64,000 nt of DNA from Myxococcales bacterium (GCA_029880325.1 JAOUOP010000025.1:46000-109999); one strand, 5' to 3'. Positions 9,339-17,477 are shown, counted from the first letter of the stretch. Notes: generated by a model from the sequence alone, not told the origin. A program made the numbers and translations.

Positions 9339-9343
9339 ACAGT
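9320..9343. promoter_or_regulatory. Inverted repeat 2, putative autorepression operator overlapping the -10 box
   Basis: ACTGTATC and GATACAGT form a perfect 8-base inverted repeat with an 8-base spacer. It covers the region between the -35 and -10 elements and the predicted transcription start. A protein bound here would block RNA polymerase. The adjacent gene encodes a GntR-type DNA-binding domain, so autoregulation is the simplest reading. Confidence 0.6.
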
Positions 9344-9345
9344 TT

Positions 9346-10767
9346 ATGTCGCTCACGCTGCAGCTCGATCCCAATGCCGACGCCCCGGCCTACCGCCAGC
9401 TGGCCGACCAGCTGCACTTCGCCATCAACCTGGGCCAGCTGGCGCCCGGACAGCGGCTGCCGAGCCTGCGCAAGCTGGCAAAGAGCCAGGGCCTGGCCAT
9501 CAACACGGTGGCCCACGCCTATCGCAAGCTCGAGGCCCGCGGCCTGATCGAAGCCATCGATCGCAGCGGCTACCGCGTCTGCGCCCGCGCGCCCGAAGAC
9601 CGCTACGCCCGCCGCGGCGTCTCCTCCGAAAAGAGCCAGGTCCACGCCGCCATCGACAAGCACGACCGGGGCCTGTTTCCCGGCGCCTTCTGCAAGGTCA
9701 CCGAGGACTACCTGGGCGGCGACCCCGCGCGCTGCAATGTGCTGCATGCCGACGGCGCCGGCACCAAGGCCCTGGTCGCCTACCTGCGCTACCGGGAGCA
9801 CGGCGATGCCAGCGTCTTCCGCGGCATCGCCCAGGACTCGGTGGTGATGAACCTGGACGACCTGCTGTGCGTGGGCGTCAGCGGCCGCGTGGTGGTCTCC
9901 AGCACCATCAATCGCCACGCCGGGCGCGTCGGCGCCGAGGTGCTCGAGGCCCTGATCGACGGCACCGAGGCCTATTTGGCCGAGCTGCGCGCGCAGGGCG
10001 TGGAGATCTACAGCGGCGGCGGCGAGACCGCGGACGTGGGCGATCTGACGCCCACGCTGGTCGTGGACACCACGGCGGTGACGACCCTGGACAAGCGCGA
10101 GGTCATCGGCGGCGAGCGGCTGCGGCCGGGGCTGAGCATCGTGGGGCTGTCCTCGAGTGGCACGGCCCGCGGCGAGCGCGCGCCCAACAGCGGCATCGGC
10201 AGCAACGGCCTGACCAGCGCCCGCCACGATCTTTTGTGCGCCGACTACGGTGCGCGCTACCCGGAGACCCTCGATGCCTCCATGGACCCGGCCCTGTGCT
10301 ACGCCGGTCCCTACCGTCTCGAGGACCCGCTGCCCGGCAGCTCGCTGAGCGTGGGTGAGGCGCTGTCGAGTCCAACGCGAAGTTATGCGCCGCTTTTGAT
10401 GCGCCTTCTGCGCGAACATCGCCCGTGGGTTTCTGGCCTGGTGCATTGCTCCGGTGGTGGCCAGACCAAGTGCCTGCGCTTCGGGCGCCGCCTGCGCTTC
10501 GTCAAGGATCAGCTCTTCGAGCCGCCTCCCATCTTCGACGCCATCCAGCAGCACAGCGGCGCCTCGGCCCGCGAGATGTACCGCGTCTTCAACATGGGCC
10601 ACCGCATGGAGATCTACTGCGCCGCCGCCCACGTGGACGCCATCTGCGCGCTGGCCGCCGAGTACGGCATCGACGCCCGGCAGGTAGGCCACACCGAGAC
10701 CAGCTCGGGCCGGGACAACGAGCTGTTGCTCTACGCCAAAGACCAGTGCTTGACTTATGGTTTATGA
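9346..10767 (+). CDS. GntR (YtrA-type) DNA-binding domain fused to AIR synthase (PurM)
   Basis: From ATG 9346 the protein is 473 aa. Residues 1-80 form a GntR winged helix: APAYRQLADQLHFAI, LAPGQRLPSLRKLAKSQG, then NTVAHAYRKLEARGLIE. From about residue 88 to the end it is an AIR synthase of the Bacteroidetes type: LHADGAGTKALVAYL near 131, GIAQDSVVMNLDDLLCVG, SGGGETADVGD, SGIGSNGLTSARHD, HCSGGGQTK and EMYRVFNMGHRMEIY. PurM converts FGAM and ATP to AIR in purine synthesis; the ATP- and substrate-binding segments look complete. YtrA-type regulators normally carry only a short C-terminal helix, so an enzyme effector domain is unusual. The gene is preceded by a promoter and two palindromes. The likely role is a purine-responsive regulator or a bifunctional enzyme-repressor; which one is unknown. 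Confidence 0.85.
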   Translation: MSLTLQLDPNADAPAYRQLADQLHFAINLGQLAPGQRLPSLRKLAKSQGLAINTVAHAYRKLEARGLIEAIDRSGYRVCARAPEDRYARRGVSSEKSQVHAAIDKHDRGLFPGAFCKVTEDYLGGDPARCNVLHADGAGTKALVAYLRYREHGDASVFRGIAQDSVVMNLDDLLCVGVSGRVVVSSTINRHAGRVGAEVLEALIDGTEAYLAELRAQGVEIYSGGGETADVGDLTPTLVVDTTAVTTLDKREVIGGERLRPGLSIVGLSSSGTARGERAPNSGIGSNGLTSARHDLLCADYGARYPETLDASMDPALCYAGPYRLEDPLPGSSLSVGEALSSPTRSYAPLLMRLLREHRPWVSGLVHCSGGGQTKCLRFGRRLRFVKDQLFEPPPIFDAIQQHSGASAREMYRVFNMGHRMEIYCAAAHVDAICALAAEYGIDARQVGHTETSSGRDNELLLYAKDQCLTYGL

Positions 10768-11627
10768 CCCTCGGGCGGGCGCCAGAAGGTCAGAAAATAG
10801 TTCTGCTTCAGGAAGTCCTCTTCGCCCAACAGCTCGAAGCCCGCGCCCAGGATCTCCTCGATCACCGTCTCCTTGGGCGCGCGCACGTGCAGCAGCATGG
10901 ACTTCTTGGTCACGCCCTCGATGCGCTCGAAGTCCACCACCACCAGGCGGCCGCCCGGGCGCAGCGCTTCGAGCACCGAAGTCATGTAGCTGTGGGGGTA
11001 TTCGATGTGGTGGTAGACGTTGCACAAAAAGGCCAGGTCGAGCGAGGCCGGTGAAAGCCCCGTGCGCCGCTCTTCGCCGAGCACGGTGGTGACCTGCGTG
11101 GCGCCGGCCTTCTGCGCCCGCATGGCCACCCGCTCGAGAAACGCGGGCACGATGTCGACGGCGTAGACCTGGCCCTCGGGCCCCACCGCGCGCGCCAGCG
11201 GCACCGTGAAAAGCCCCGTGCCAGCGCCGATGTCGCCCACCGCCATGCCGCGGGCGAGCCCCAGAGCCGCCACGATGGCATCGCGGTGCCGGAAAACCTC
11301 GCGGCTTTCGCCCTCGAAGACCTCGGTCCAGGTCCGGGCGGCCCCCGGCTCGAAGTACTTGGCGTTGACGCCGGGGCGAACGCTCTGTTCCGGCACGGCG
11401 CCGTCTGTGGCGCTCGCGGCCTCGCTCGCAGCGGTGGCACCGATACTTGGCGTGGCGCTCTGCCGCCCCGTGGCCGGCACCTCGGGGCGCGCGGAGCTGC
11501 CGGCGCAGCCCACGGCGCACCCAAGCAGCAAGCCCAACAGCGATCGCGCTAGATGTGCTCGGCGGGAGTGCTGAGCCGATGATCGGGGTCGATACGATGC
11601 CAGATGCAAGGACGGCCTCCGCCGCAA
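10755..11627 (-). CDS. Lipoprotein-type class I SAM-dependent methyltransferase, 5' end disrupted by MITE pair
   Basis: The body has a Rossmann methyltransferase fold with motif I VGDIGAGTGLFTVPLA, followed by VYAVDIVP and RPGGRLVVVDFE. It is preceded by a signal-peptide core (ARSLLGLLLGCAVGC) with a lipobox. The ancestral start lies at 11886-11884: removing the inserted elements restores ATG GGG CTA GCG and a normal lipoprotein signal MGLARSLLGLLLGCAVGC. Today two repeat elements sit after codon 2. Reading from the old ATG meets a TAG at the end of the upstream copy. The only in-frame way in is a TTG at 11627 inside the other copy, which adds 26 foreign residues. The gene may be silent, or expressed with a new N-terminus. 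It is convergent with the GntR-PurM gene, overlapping by 13 bases. Confidence 0.75.
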   Translation of the reverse strand: MRRRPSLHLASYRPRSSAQHSRRAHLARSLLGLLLGCAVGCAGSSARPEVPATGRQSATPSIGATAASEAASATDGAVPEQSVRPGVNAKYFEPGAARTWTEVFEGESREVFRHRDAIVAALGLARGMAVGDIGAGTGLFTVPLARAVGPEGQVYAVDIVPAFLERVAMRAQKAGATQVTTVLGEERRTGLSPASLDLAFLCNVYHHIEYPHSYMTSVLEALRPGGRLVVVDFERIEGVTKKSMLLHVRAPKETVIEEILGAGFELLGEEDFLKQNYFLTFWRPPEGHKP

Positions 11628-11716
11628 TACTCCGTGTATTTCAAGGGGACCGGACGCCGCGGCTGGCGCCGTAGCGGACCCGAGAGCGGATCATGACTCC
11701 CGCCGAGCACATCTAG
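11549..11716. mobile_element. MITE-like element, copy 1 (168 bp, 21-bp perfect terminal inverted repeats)
   Basis: The element begins with CTAGATGTGC and ends with the exact reverse complement GCACATCTAG; the perfect inverted repeat runs 21 bases at each end (11549-11569 and 11696-11716). It encodes no transposase. CTAG at each boundary looks like a 4-base target duplication of the YTAR kind used by some IS5-group elements, so it is probably a non-autonomous derivative mobilised in trans. Confidence 0.8.
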
Positions 11717-11880
11717 ATGTGCTCGGCGGGAGTGCTGAGCCGATGATCGGGGTCGATACGATGCCAGATGCAAGGACGGCCTCCGCCGCAATACTCCGTG
11801 TATTTCAAGGGGGCCGGACGCCGCAGCTGGCGCCGTAGCGGTCCCGAGAGCGGATCATGACTCCCGCCGAGCACATCTAG
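11713..11880. mobile_element. MITE-like element, copy 2 (168 bp), sharing a CTAG with copy 1
   Basis: It has the same length and the same terminal inverted repeats as copy 1, with three base differences over 168 positions. The two copies share the CTAG at 11713-11716, as expected if one element inserted into the CTAG flanking the other or if the pair arose by tandem duplication. A single CTAG left after precise removal of both would restore the reading frame of the neighbouring lipoprotein signal peptide. Confidence 0.8.
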
Positions 11881-12103
11881 CCCCATGGGCGGACAACATA
11901 GGCCCTGCACGCCCAGGGGCCAGTCCCTATCTCGCGCCGCCAAGCGCCCCGATCGGGTACCGCGCCGCTGCCCTCCGGGTCGCGCCGCTCGCTCTTTTTT
12001 TCCGGCCTTGGCCAGCCCCGCACGCGTCCGATCGGCTACACTCGCGCCCGCGGCGCCCCCCTGGCACCGCCTGCTGCCGGCCCGGCCGGACCCGAGGAGT
12101 AGG

Positions 12104-13057
12104 ATGCAGAATTTCAAGGGCAAGATCGCCGTCATCACCGGAGCCGGTACCGGCATGGGCCGCGAGCTGGCGCTGCAGCTGGCCAGCGAGGGCTGCCACG
12201 TGGCCTTTTGCGATGTGGCCCCGGAAGCCCTGGCCAAGACCGAGGCCGCCTGCAAAGAGGCCGCGCCCGAGGGCACCCGCGTCAGCGGCCACCTGTGCGA
12301 CGTCTCGAACGAAGACGCGGTGCGCGCCTTTCGCGACGCGGTCGCCGAGGCCCACCAAAGCGATCACATTCACCTCCTGTTCAACAACGCCGGCATCGGC
12401 GGCACCATCAGCTTCGTGGCCGGCGATCGGGCCGACTGGGAGCGCACCTTCAACGTCTGCTGGTTCGGCGTGTACTACTGCGCGCGCGCCTTTTTGCCCA
12501 TGCTGATCGCGAGCGACGGCGGCGTCATCGTCAACACCAGCAGCGTCAACGGCTTTTGGGCGAGCCTGGGGCCGACCATGCCCCACACCGCCTACAGCTC
12601 GGCCAAGTTTGCGGTCAAGGGTTTCACCGAGAGCTTGATCACCGACCTGCGCGTCAACGCCCCGCACGTCAAGGCCGCCCTGGTGATGCCGGGACACGTG
12701 GGCACCGACATCGCCCTCAACTCGCGCAAGCTCTTGCGCAAGGACGACGCGGACGCCGCCGAAGAAGCCGCGACCGCGCGCAAGCGCATGGCCCAGGCCG
12801 GCATGTCCGTCGACGGCCTGAGCGACGAGCAGATCCTCGCGGCCATCGAGAAGCGCCTGACCGACTTCCGCGATCGCGCGCCCCTGAGCGCGGCGGGCGC
12901 GGCGACCATCATCCTAGACGGCGTGCGCGAAGGGCGCTGGCGCATCCTGGTCGGCGAAGACGCCAAGATGCTCGACAGCCGAGTCCGCGAAAATCCCGAG
13001 GGCGCCTACGAAGCGGACTTCTTCGGTGCCGCAGCAGCGCGCCCGCAGCGGCGCTGA
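12104..13057 (+). CDS. Short-chain dehydrogenase/reductase (317 aa)
   Basis: This is a classical Rossmann-fold SDR. The nucleotide-binding motif TGAGTGMG spans residues 12-19, with the structural LLFNNAG further on and the catalytic YSSAK with Tyr164 and Lys168. The acidic residue in the CDV turn hints at NAD(H) preference, which is weak evidence. ATG 12104 is chosen because GAGGAG lies 4-10 bases upstream. The C-terminal extension after residue 230 is helical and charged. The next gene, an outer-membrane-type protein, follows after 29 bases, so they are probably co-transcribed. A second SDR lies downstream, suggesting a shared lipid or hydroxy-compound substrate; the substrate is not identifiable. 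Confidence 0.9.
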   Translation: MQNFKGKIAVITGAGTGMGRELALQLASEGCHVAFCDVAPEALAKTEAACKEAAPEGTRVSGHLCDVSNEDAVRAFRDAVAEAHQSDHIHLLFNNAGIGGTISFVAGDRADWERTFNVCWFGVYYCARAFLPMLIASDGGVIVNTSSVNGFWASLGPTMPHTAYSSAKFAVKGFTESLITDLRVNAPHVKAALVMPGHVGTDIALNSRKLLRKDDADAAEEAATARKRMAQAGMSVDGLSDEQILAAIEKRLTDFRDRAPLSAAGAATIILDGVREGRWRILVGEDAKMLDSRVRENPEGAYEADFFGAAAARPQRR

Positions 13058-13086
13058 AGGGCCCGCCTCGGCCCGCCACCTTCCCG

Positions 13087-14634
13087 ATGAGCACGCGCGC
13101 GACCCAGCCGGCGAGAGCAACCGCGTGGGGGCTGCTACCGTGCCTGCTCGGTCTTTTCGTCGCCGCTGGCGGGGCCCGCGCCGACGGGCCACTGGGCCCC
13201 AACGGCGCGCCCATCGAAACCAGCAGTTACTCCATCGATCTGGGTGCCGGTCCCATCCTGGCCGGCTCGCGCCCGACGGGCCTGGGCGGCGCCTACGTGG
13301 CGATCGCCGAGGAGGTCGACGGAAATCAGCAAAACCCGGCCGCACCTGCCGTGCGTCCAGCCTATTCGCTGACCCATTTCGACTTCTCGCTGGGCCTGGG
13401 CGTCACCTTCTCCTCCACCGTCACCGACAACGACTTCTTCAACACCGGCGCCGACCGCACGGTGATCACCAATCATCCCGACGACGCCGTCTTCGCCGCA
13501 CCCGCTCTCAACTTGCAGTGGGGAACCTTCGGCATCGGACTGTCGGTCGAAGCCCAGACCTACGCCCTCGACCCCACCGGCGCTGGCCGCGAACCCAGCG
13601 ACGACGATCGCCTGGAGGCCACCATTGGCCGCCTGCGGCTGCAAACCGCCAAAGGCTTCTACGACGGGCAGTTGATCGCCGGCGTTGGTGCCGGTCCCGT
13701 GGCCATGAGCATCACCAGGCAGCGCACGCGGCAGGAAGCGTTCGTGGACGAAACCTTCGCCAACGAAGCCATTCTCGACAGCGGCGGCCTCAGCTTCGAA
13801 CTCGGTGCCCTGTGGCGGCCCATCGGGCTGCCGATTCGCGCCGGCGCCGCGGTGCAGACCGGCGTGCGCACCGAGATCTCGGCCGGTGACCACACCCAGA
13901 ATAACGGCGACGTCGTCATCGATCCCGAGGGCGCAAATCCGATCTTCCTGCCGCGCTCGGTGGCGTTACCCTGGCGTCTGGGGCTCGGATTCGCGTTTCA
14001 AGCCGGACCGCGACCCTTGAACCCGCGCTGGATCGACCCATCGAATGCGATGGCGCCGGCGCGCCGGAGCATCGACATCCGCTGGCAGCGCGAGCGCCTG
14101 GACCTGCAGCGGCGCATCGAGCAGGCCGATGCCGCAGGCGACGGGAGCCGCGCCGAAGCCTTTCGTGCCGAGCTGACCCGCGCGAAGGCCCATCACGGCG
14201 CCGAGATCGAGGCGCTGGAGGAACGCACCGCGCGCAAGCTGAAGGAACGCTATCACTCGATGCCTCGCGAATACCTGCTGGTCAGTGGCTCGCTGGAGCT
14301 CACCAGCGGGGTGGAAAACGCCGTCGGCGTCGAGTCCTTCTTGCAGGGCGTGGTCAACCGCTCGGGAAGGCGGCCGGTGCTTTCGCCGCGGGTGGGCGTC
14401 GAGACCGAAGTGCTACCCGGCTACATCAAGCTGCGGGCCGGAAGCTACCTGGAGGGCAGTCGCTTTCAGCGCGGCAGTGCGCGCCTGCACGGCACCCTCG
14501 GCTTTGACATCAGGGTGCTCGATTGGAGCGTCTTCGGCCTCTGGGACGACGACCGCAGCTGGCGGTTGGGAGGCGTCATCGACACCGCACCGCGCTATTT
14601 TGCCTGGGGTGTCTCCGCCGGTGGCTGGTACTGA
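13087..14634 (+). CDS. Outer membrane beta-barrel-type protein with internal coiled coil
   Basis: The 515-aa product begins with a Sec signal peptide (LLPCLLGLFVAAGGARA). Directly after it comes GSRPTGLGGAYVAIAEEVDGNQQNPAA, which resembles the N-terminal block of PorV/UPF0164 and FadL-like barrels. Alternating hydrophobic strands and a C-terminal aromatic residue (GWY) also fit an outer-membrane barrel. Between about residues 315 and 395 sits a highly charged helical stretch (QRERLDLQRRIEQADA, ALEERTARKLKERY) predicted to be a coiled coil, which is unusual inside a barrel and may be a periplasmic insert. It lies between two short-chain dehydrogenases, so transport of a hydrophobic substrate is a reasonable guess only. 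Confidence 0.65.
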   Translation: MSTRATQPARATAWGLLPCLLGLFVAAGGARADGPLGPNGAPIETSSYSIDLGAGPILAGSRPTGLGGAYVAIAEEVDGNQQNPAAPAVRPAYSLTHFDFSLGLGVTFSSTVTDNDFFNTGADRTVITNHPDDAVFAAPALNLQWGTFGIGLSVEAQTYALDPTGAGREPSDDDRLEATIGRLRLQTAKGFYDGQLIAGVGAGPVAMSITRQRTRQEAFVDETFANEAILDSGGLSFELGALWRPIGLPIRAGAAVQTGVRTEISAGDHTQNNGDVVIDPEGANPIFLPRSVALPWRLGLGFAFQAGPRPLNPRWIDPSNAMAPARRSIDIRWQRERLDLQRRIEQADAAGDGSRAEAFRAELTRAKAHHGAEIEALEERTARKLKERYHSMPREYLLVSGSLELTSGVENAVGVESFLQGVVNRSGRRPVLSPRVGVETEVLPGYIKLRAGSYLEGSRFQRGSARLHGTLGFDIRVLDWSVFGLWDDDRSWRLGGVIDTAPRYFAWGVSAGGWY

Positions 14635-14743
14635 CCGCGGCCCCAAGAGCAGCACCCGCGCCCAGGAAGTCTCGTAGTCGTATGCGTCGTCGAAGTCGAT
14701 CGACAACGGCTTGTTCCCTACCGCATCAGGGGTAAAAGCAACC

Positions 14744-15586
14744 ATGCGCACATTTCACCGGCGAGTCGCCATGGTCACCGGCGGAGCCTCCGGCATCGGG
14801 CGAGCGCTATGCCTGGCCCTGCATCAGCAGGGAGCCAAGCTGGCCATCTGCGACATCGACAGCGCCGGCGCCCGAGCCCTGGCGGACGAACTCAGCCCCG
14901 ACGGCAGCCAAGCGGTCGCCTACTGCCTCGACGTGCGCGATTCACAGGCCGTGCGCCTGGCCGTGGAGGCGATCGCAGCGCGCTTTGGACGCATCGACCT
15001 GCTCTTCAACAACGCCGGCATCGCGGTGGGCGGCGAGTTTCAAAACCTCGAGCCCGAGAGCGTGCAGCGCATCTACGACGTCAACCTGTTGGGCGCCACC
15101 CACGTCATGCACGCCGCGTACCTTCAGATGCTGACTCAACGTGAAGGTCATATCGTCAACATCGCCTCCATGTATGGCCTGGTCCCCGGCATCCTGCAGT
15201 CGGTCTACGCCGCAACCAAACACGGCCTGACCGCGCTCACGCTCTCGGTGGCGCCCGAAGCCCGCGATCGCGGCGTGCGCTTGACCCTCGTATGCCCCGG
15301 CTACATCGACACCGCCCTCTTCGAGTCGGGCAGTTACGGTGGCAGCCTCACCGCCGCCGAGGCCCTCGAGCGCATTCCCTTCCGCCGCATCGACGCCCAA
15401 AGCGCCGCCGCGCGCATCCTGCGAGGTGTGCAAAAACAGCGTCTGATCGTGGTCTTTCCCGCCTACGTGCGCGCCCTGTGGTGGCTAGAGCGTCTGAGCC
15501 CGCGCCTGTTGGCCGCAATTTACACTGTGATCCTACGCGCACAGCGCAAGCGCTTTGGCGACGGCTCGACTTCCAGCGGGGCATAG
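14744..15586 (+). CDS. Short-chain dehydrogenase/reductase (280 aa)
   Basis: TGGASGIG at residues 12-19 is the dinucleotide-binding motif, LLFNNAG the structural motif, and Tyr155/Lys159 in YAATK the catalytic pair. The VCPGYIDT segment after the active site is typical. Start ATG 14744 has AGGGG about 10 bases upstream; an earlier in-frame start at 14711 lacks one. The C-terminal 40 residues (ALWWLERLSPRLLAAIYTVIL) are hydrophobic and may anchor the enzyme at the membrane, as in several lipid- or sterol-directed SDRs. Together with the first SDR it brackets the outer-membrane-type gene. Confidence 0.88.
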   Translation: MRTFHRRVAMVTGGASGIGRALCLALHQQGAKLAICDIDSAGARALADELSPDGSQAVAYCLDVRDSQAVRLAVEAIAARFGRIDLLFNNAGIAVGGEFQNLEPESVQRIYDVNLLGATHVMHAAYLQMLTQREGHIVNIASMYGLVPGILQSVYAATKHGLTALTLSVAPEARDRGVRLTLVCPGYIDTALFESGSYGGSLTAAEALERIPFRRIDAQSAAARILRGVQKQRLIVVFPAYVRALWWLERLSPRLLAAIYTVILRAQRKRFGDGSTSSGA

Positions 15587-15627
15587 GGGGAGGAATCCGC
15601 ATCCATGATCGGGTATGCTCCCGGCCC

Positions 15628-16695
15628 GTGCCCGCCCTCGCCTGCAAAAACCGCCACCGCCGGCTGCCCGCGGCCTGCGGCTTGCTAATGATGGCCTGTG
15701 CCGCCGGAGCGCCGGGTATCTCGGAGCAACCCGGTAACGGAGCGCCGCCGTTTCTCACCATGATGGACGCCGGAACCACGCCGGCCGCCCCGGACGCAAG
15801 CTCCAGGACCGACACCTCCCAGCAGCCACCCTCGTCGCAGCCCGCCGCCGGCTCCACGGGCGGCGGTGGCAGTGCCGGAGGCGGCAGCAACACCACCGCC
15901 GACGCCTCCACAGCGAGCGGTAGCGGCGACTGCACCAACGGCAACAAGGACGGCTTCGAGACCGACACCGACTGCGGTGGTCCCGGCTGCGATCCCTGCC
16001 CCTACGGCGACACTTGCCTGGTCGACACCGACTGCGTCACCGACGGCGTCTGCATGCTCGGCCTGTGCACCTGCACCAAAGACAGCGACGGCGACGGCGT
16101 CAGCGACTGCGACGACGAGTGCCCGGAGGACCCGGCGCGCACAACCCTCGGCACCTGCGGCTGCGTGGGCGAGCCCGACCCGGCACCGGCCACCACCGAC
16201 TGCGACTACGGCATCTGCCCGGGGGCCACCAAGTGCGACGGGCTCGGATCGTGCGGTGCCCTCAACGACTGCATCCCCCCCAGCACCGGGGGCTGCGGCG
16301 AGGGCGTGCTGGCCGCCGGCACGGTATTCTTCGTCTGCTCGGACATCCGCAGCTGGAACGAAGCGCGCACGATCTGCACCGACGCCGGCTACGACTTGAT
16401 CAGCATCGACAGCGCCGCGCTCAACGACGCCGTCCAGGCCGCCATCGGCGCCAACAGCTGGATCGGCGCCAGCGACTCCGCCAGCGAAAATCGCTGGGTC
16501 TGGCCCGACGGCACCCAGTTTTCCAACGACAGCACGCCCCTGGCCGGCTTCTACGCCAACTGGGCCAGCGGTGAACCCAACAACGACGGTGGCCTACTGC
16601 GCGACCAGAACTGCGGCAGCATCTACCTGGCCGACGGCACCTGGGACGACCTGGACTGCGGCGACGACCTGCCCTTCGTCTGCGGCGGACCGTAA
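15628..16695 (+). CDS. C-type lectin domain lipoprotein
   Basis: From GTG 15628 (355 aa) the N-terminus is basic with a short hydrophobic core and a lipobox-like LLMMAC, lipidated Cys at residue 24. A Ser/Gly/Ala-rich linker leads to a cysteine-rich region with DSDGDGVSDCDDECPEDP, a thrombospondin type 3-like calcium-binding repeat. The last 130 residues form a C-type lectin domain: SWNEARTICTDAGYDL, WIGASD, GEPNNDGG with the EPN calcium/mannose-type motif, and WDDLDC. It is expected on the cell surface, binding sugars in a calcium-dependent way. Nearby ATGs at 15605 and 15615 are out of frame. Similar lectin lipoproteins are common in myxobacteria. Confidence 0.8.
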   Translation: MPALACKNRHRRLPAACGLLMMACAAGAPGISEQPGNGAPPFLTMMDAGTTPAAPDASSRTDTSQQPPSSQPAAGSTGGGGSAGGGSNTTADASTASGSGDCTNGNKDGFETDTDCGGPGCDPCPYGDTCLVDTDCVTDGVCMLGLCTCTKDSDGDGVSDCDDECPEDPARTTLGTCGCVGEPDPAPATTDCDYGICPGATKCDGLGSCGALNDCIPPSTGGCGEGVLAAGTVFFVCSDIRSWNEARTICTDAGYDLISIDSAALNDAVQAAIGANSWIGASDSASENRWVWPDGTQFSNDSTPLAGFYANWASGEPNNDGGLLRDQNCGSIYLADGTWDDLDCGDDLPFVCGGP

Positions 16696-16796
16696 CCCCG
16701 GCGAGTGGCCGCGCGGCGCGGCGCGGCGCCCCATTGGTGGGATGGGTGCACGTTTGCGCAATGCCGTGCTCCACTTGGCGACCCGAGGAGCGATCC

Positions 16797-17471
16797 ATGC
16801 CAACGCCCCATCTCATCCTTCTGCTCGGACTCACCACCGTGCTCGCCTTGGCTTGCGGCAACAGCGACGACGAAGCGGCCTGCCCGTCAGCCGCCTGCGG
16901 AGCCCCCGCGACGACCGACGACTCGACGCAGACGGGCTCGAATCCGATGCCCGCGGGCGACGCCACGGCGCAGACCGATGACGCAGCCGCCAGCGGCAGC
17001 GAAGCGGCGGGCGCAGCCGGCGGCGGCGCAAGCGACGGGGCGGCAGCCGCACAGGCGGGTGCCGGCGGCGGGCTGGCCGACATGGCCGCCGACACCCACA
17101 CCGATCCCGCAGGCACCGGAAACGCCGCTGCCCCCGCCGGCTGCGACGGCATCGAGCCCACCATCCACAACATCACGCCCGACGAGCTCGATCAGATGCT
17201 CGCGAGCAAAGACTTCGTGTTGATCAACGTGCACATCCCCTACGCTGGCGAGATCCCCGGCACCGACGTGCACATCCCCTTCACCGACATCGCCGACCTC
17301 GAAGTCCGCCTCGGGAGCGACCACGCGACAAAGGCCGTGCTCTACTGCCGCAGCGGCTCCATGAGCCTGGCAGCCGCCACCGACCTGGTGGGCCTGGGCT
17401 ATTGCCAGATTTACGATCTGCCCGGCGGTATGAACGGCTGGACGGCTGCGGGCTTCACGCTGTCGCAGTAG
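16797..17471 (+). CDS. Rhodanese-domain lipoprotein
   Basis: A 224-aa protein with a signal peptide ending in LALAC (lipidated Cys20), then an Ala/Gly/Ser-rich linker of about 100 residues. The C-terminal rhodanese-like domain has VLINVHIP, the active-site loop LYCRSGSMS with Cys184, and YDLPGGMNGW at the end. An intact cysteine suggests a sulfurtransferase or a periplasmic thiol function rather than a non-catalytic domain. The start is supported by GAGGAG 8-13 bases upstream. It is convergent with the SPFH operon, with only six bases between the stop codons. Confidence 0.82.
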   Translation: MPTPHLILLLGLTTVLALACGNSDDEAACPSAACGAPATTDDSTQTGSNPMPAGDATAQTDDAAASGSEAAGAAGGGASDGAAAAQAGAGGGLADMAADTHTDPAGTGNAAAPAGCDGIEPTIHNITPDELDQMLASKDFVLINVHIPYAGEIPGTDVHIPFTDIADLEVRLGSDHATKAVLYCRSGSMSLAAATDLVGLGYCQIYDLPGGMNGWTAAGFTLSQ

Positions 17472-17477
17472 ACCGCC

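Noticed and set aside
11713..12276. Frame running from upstream into the MITE copy 2
   Set aside because: It reads through the SDR leader and the repeat and stops in the terminal CTAG; it only contains the two-codon stub of the disrupted lipoprotein gene.
12208..14634. An 808-codon frame that seems to fuse the SDR region to the outer-membrane protein
   Set aside because: The first 290 codons are the wrong frame of the SDR gene. The real barrel protein begins with a signal peptide at 13087.
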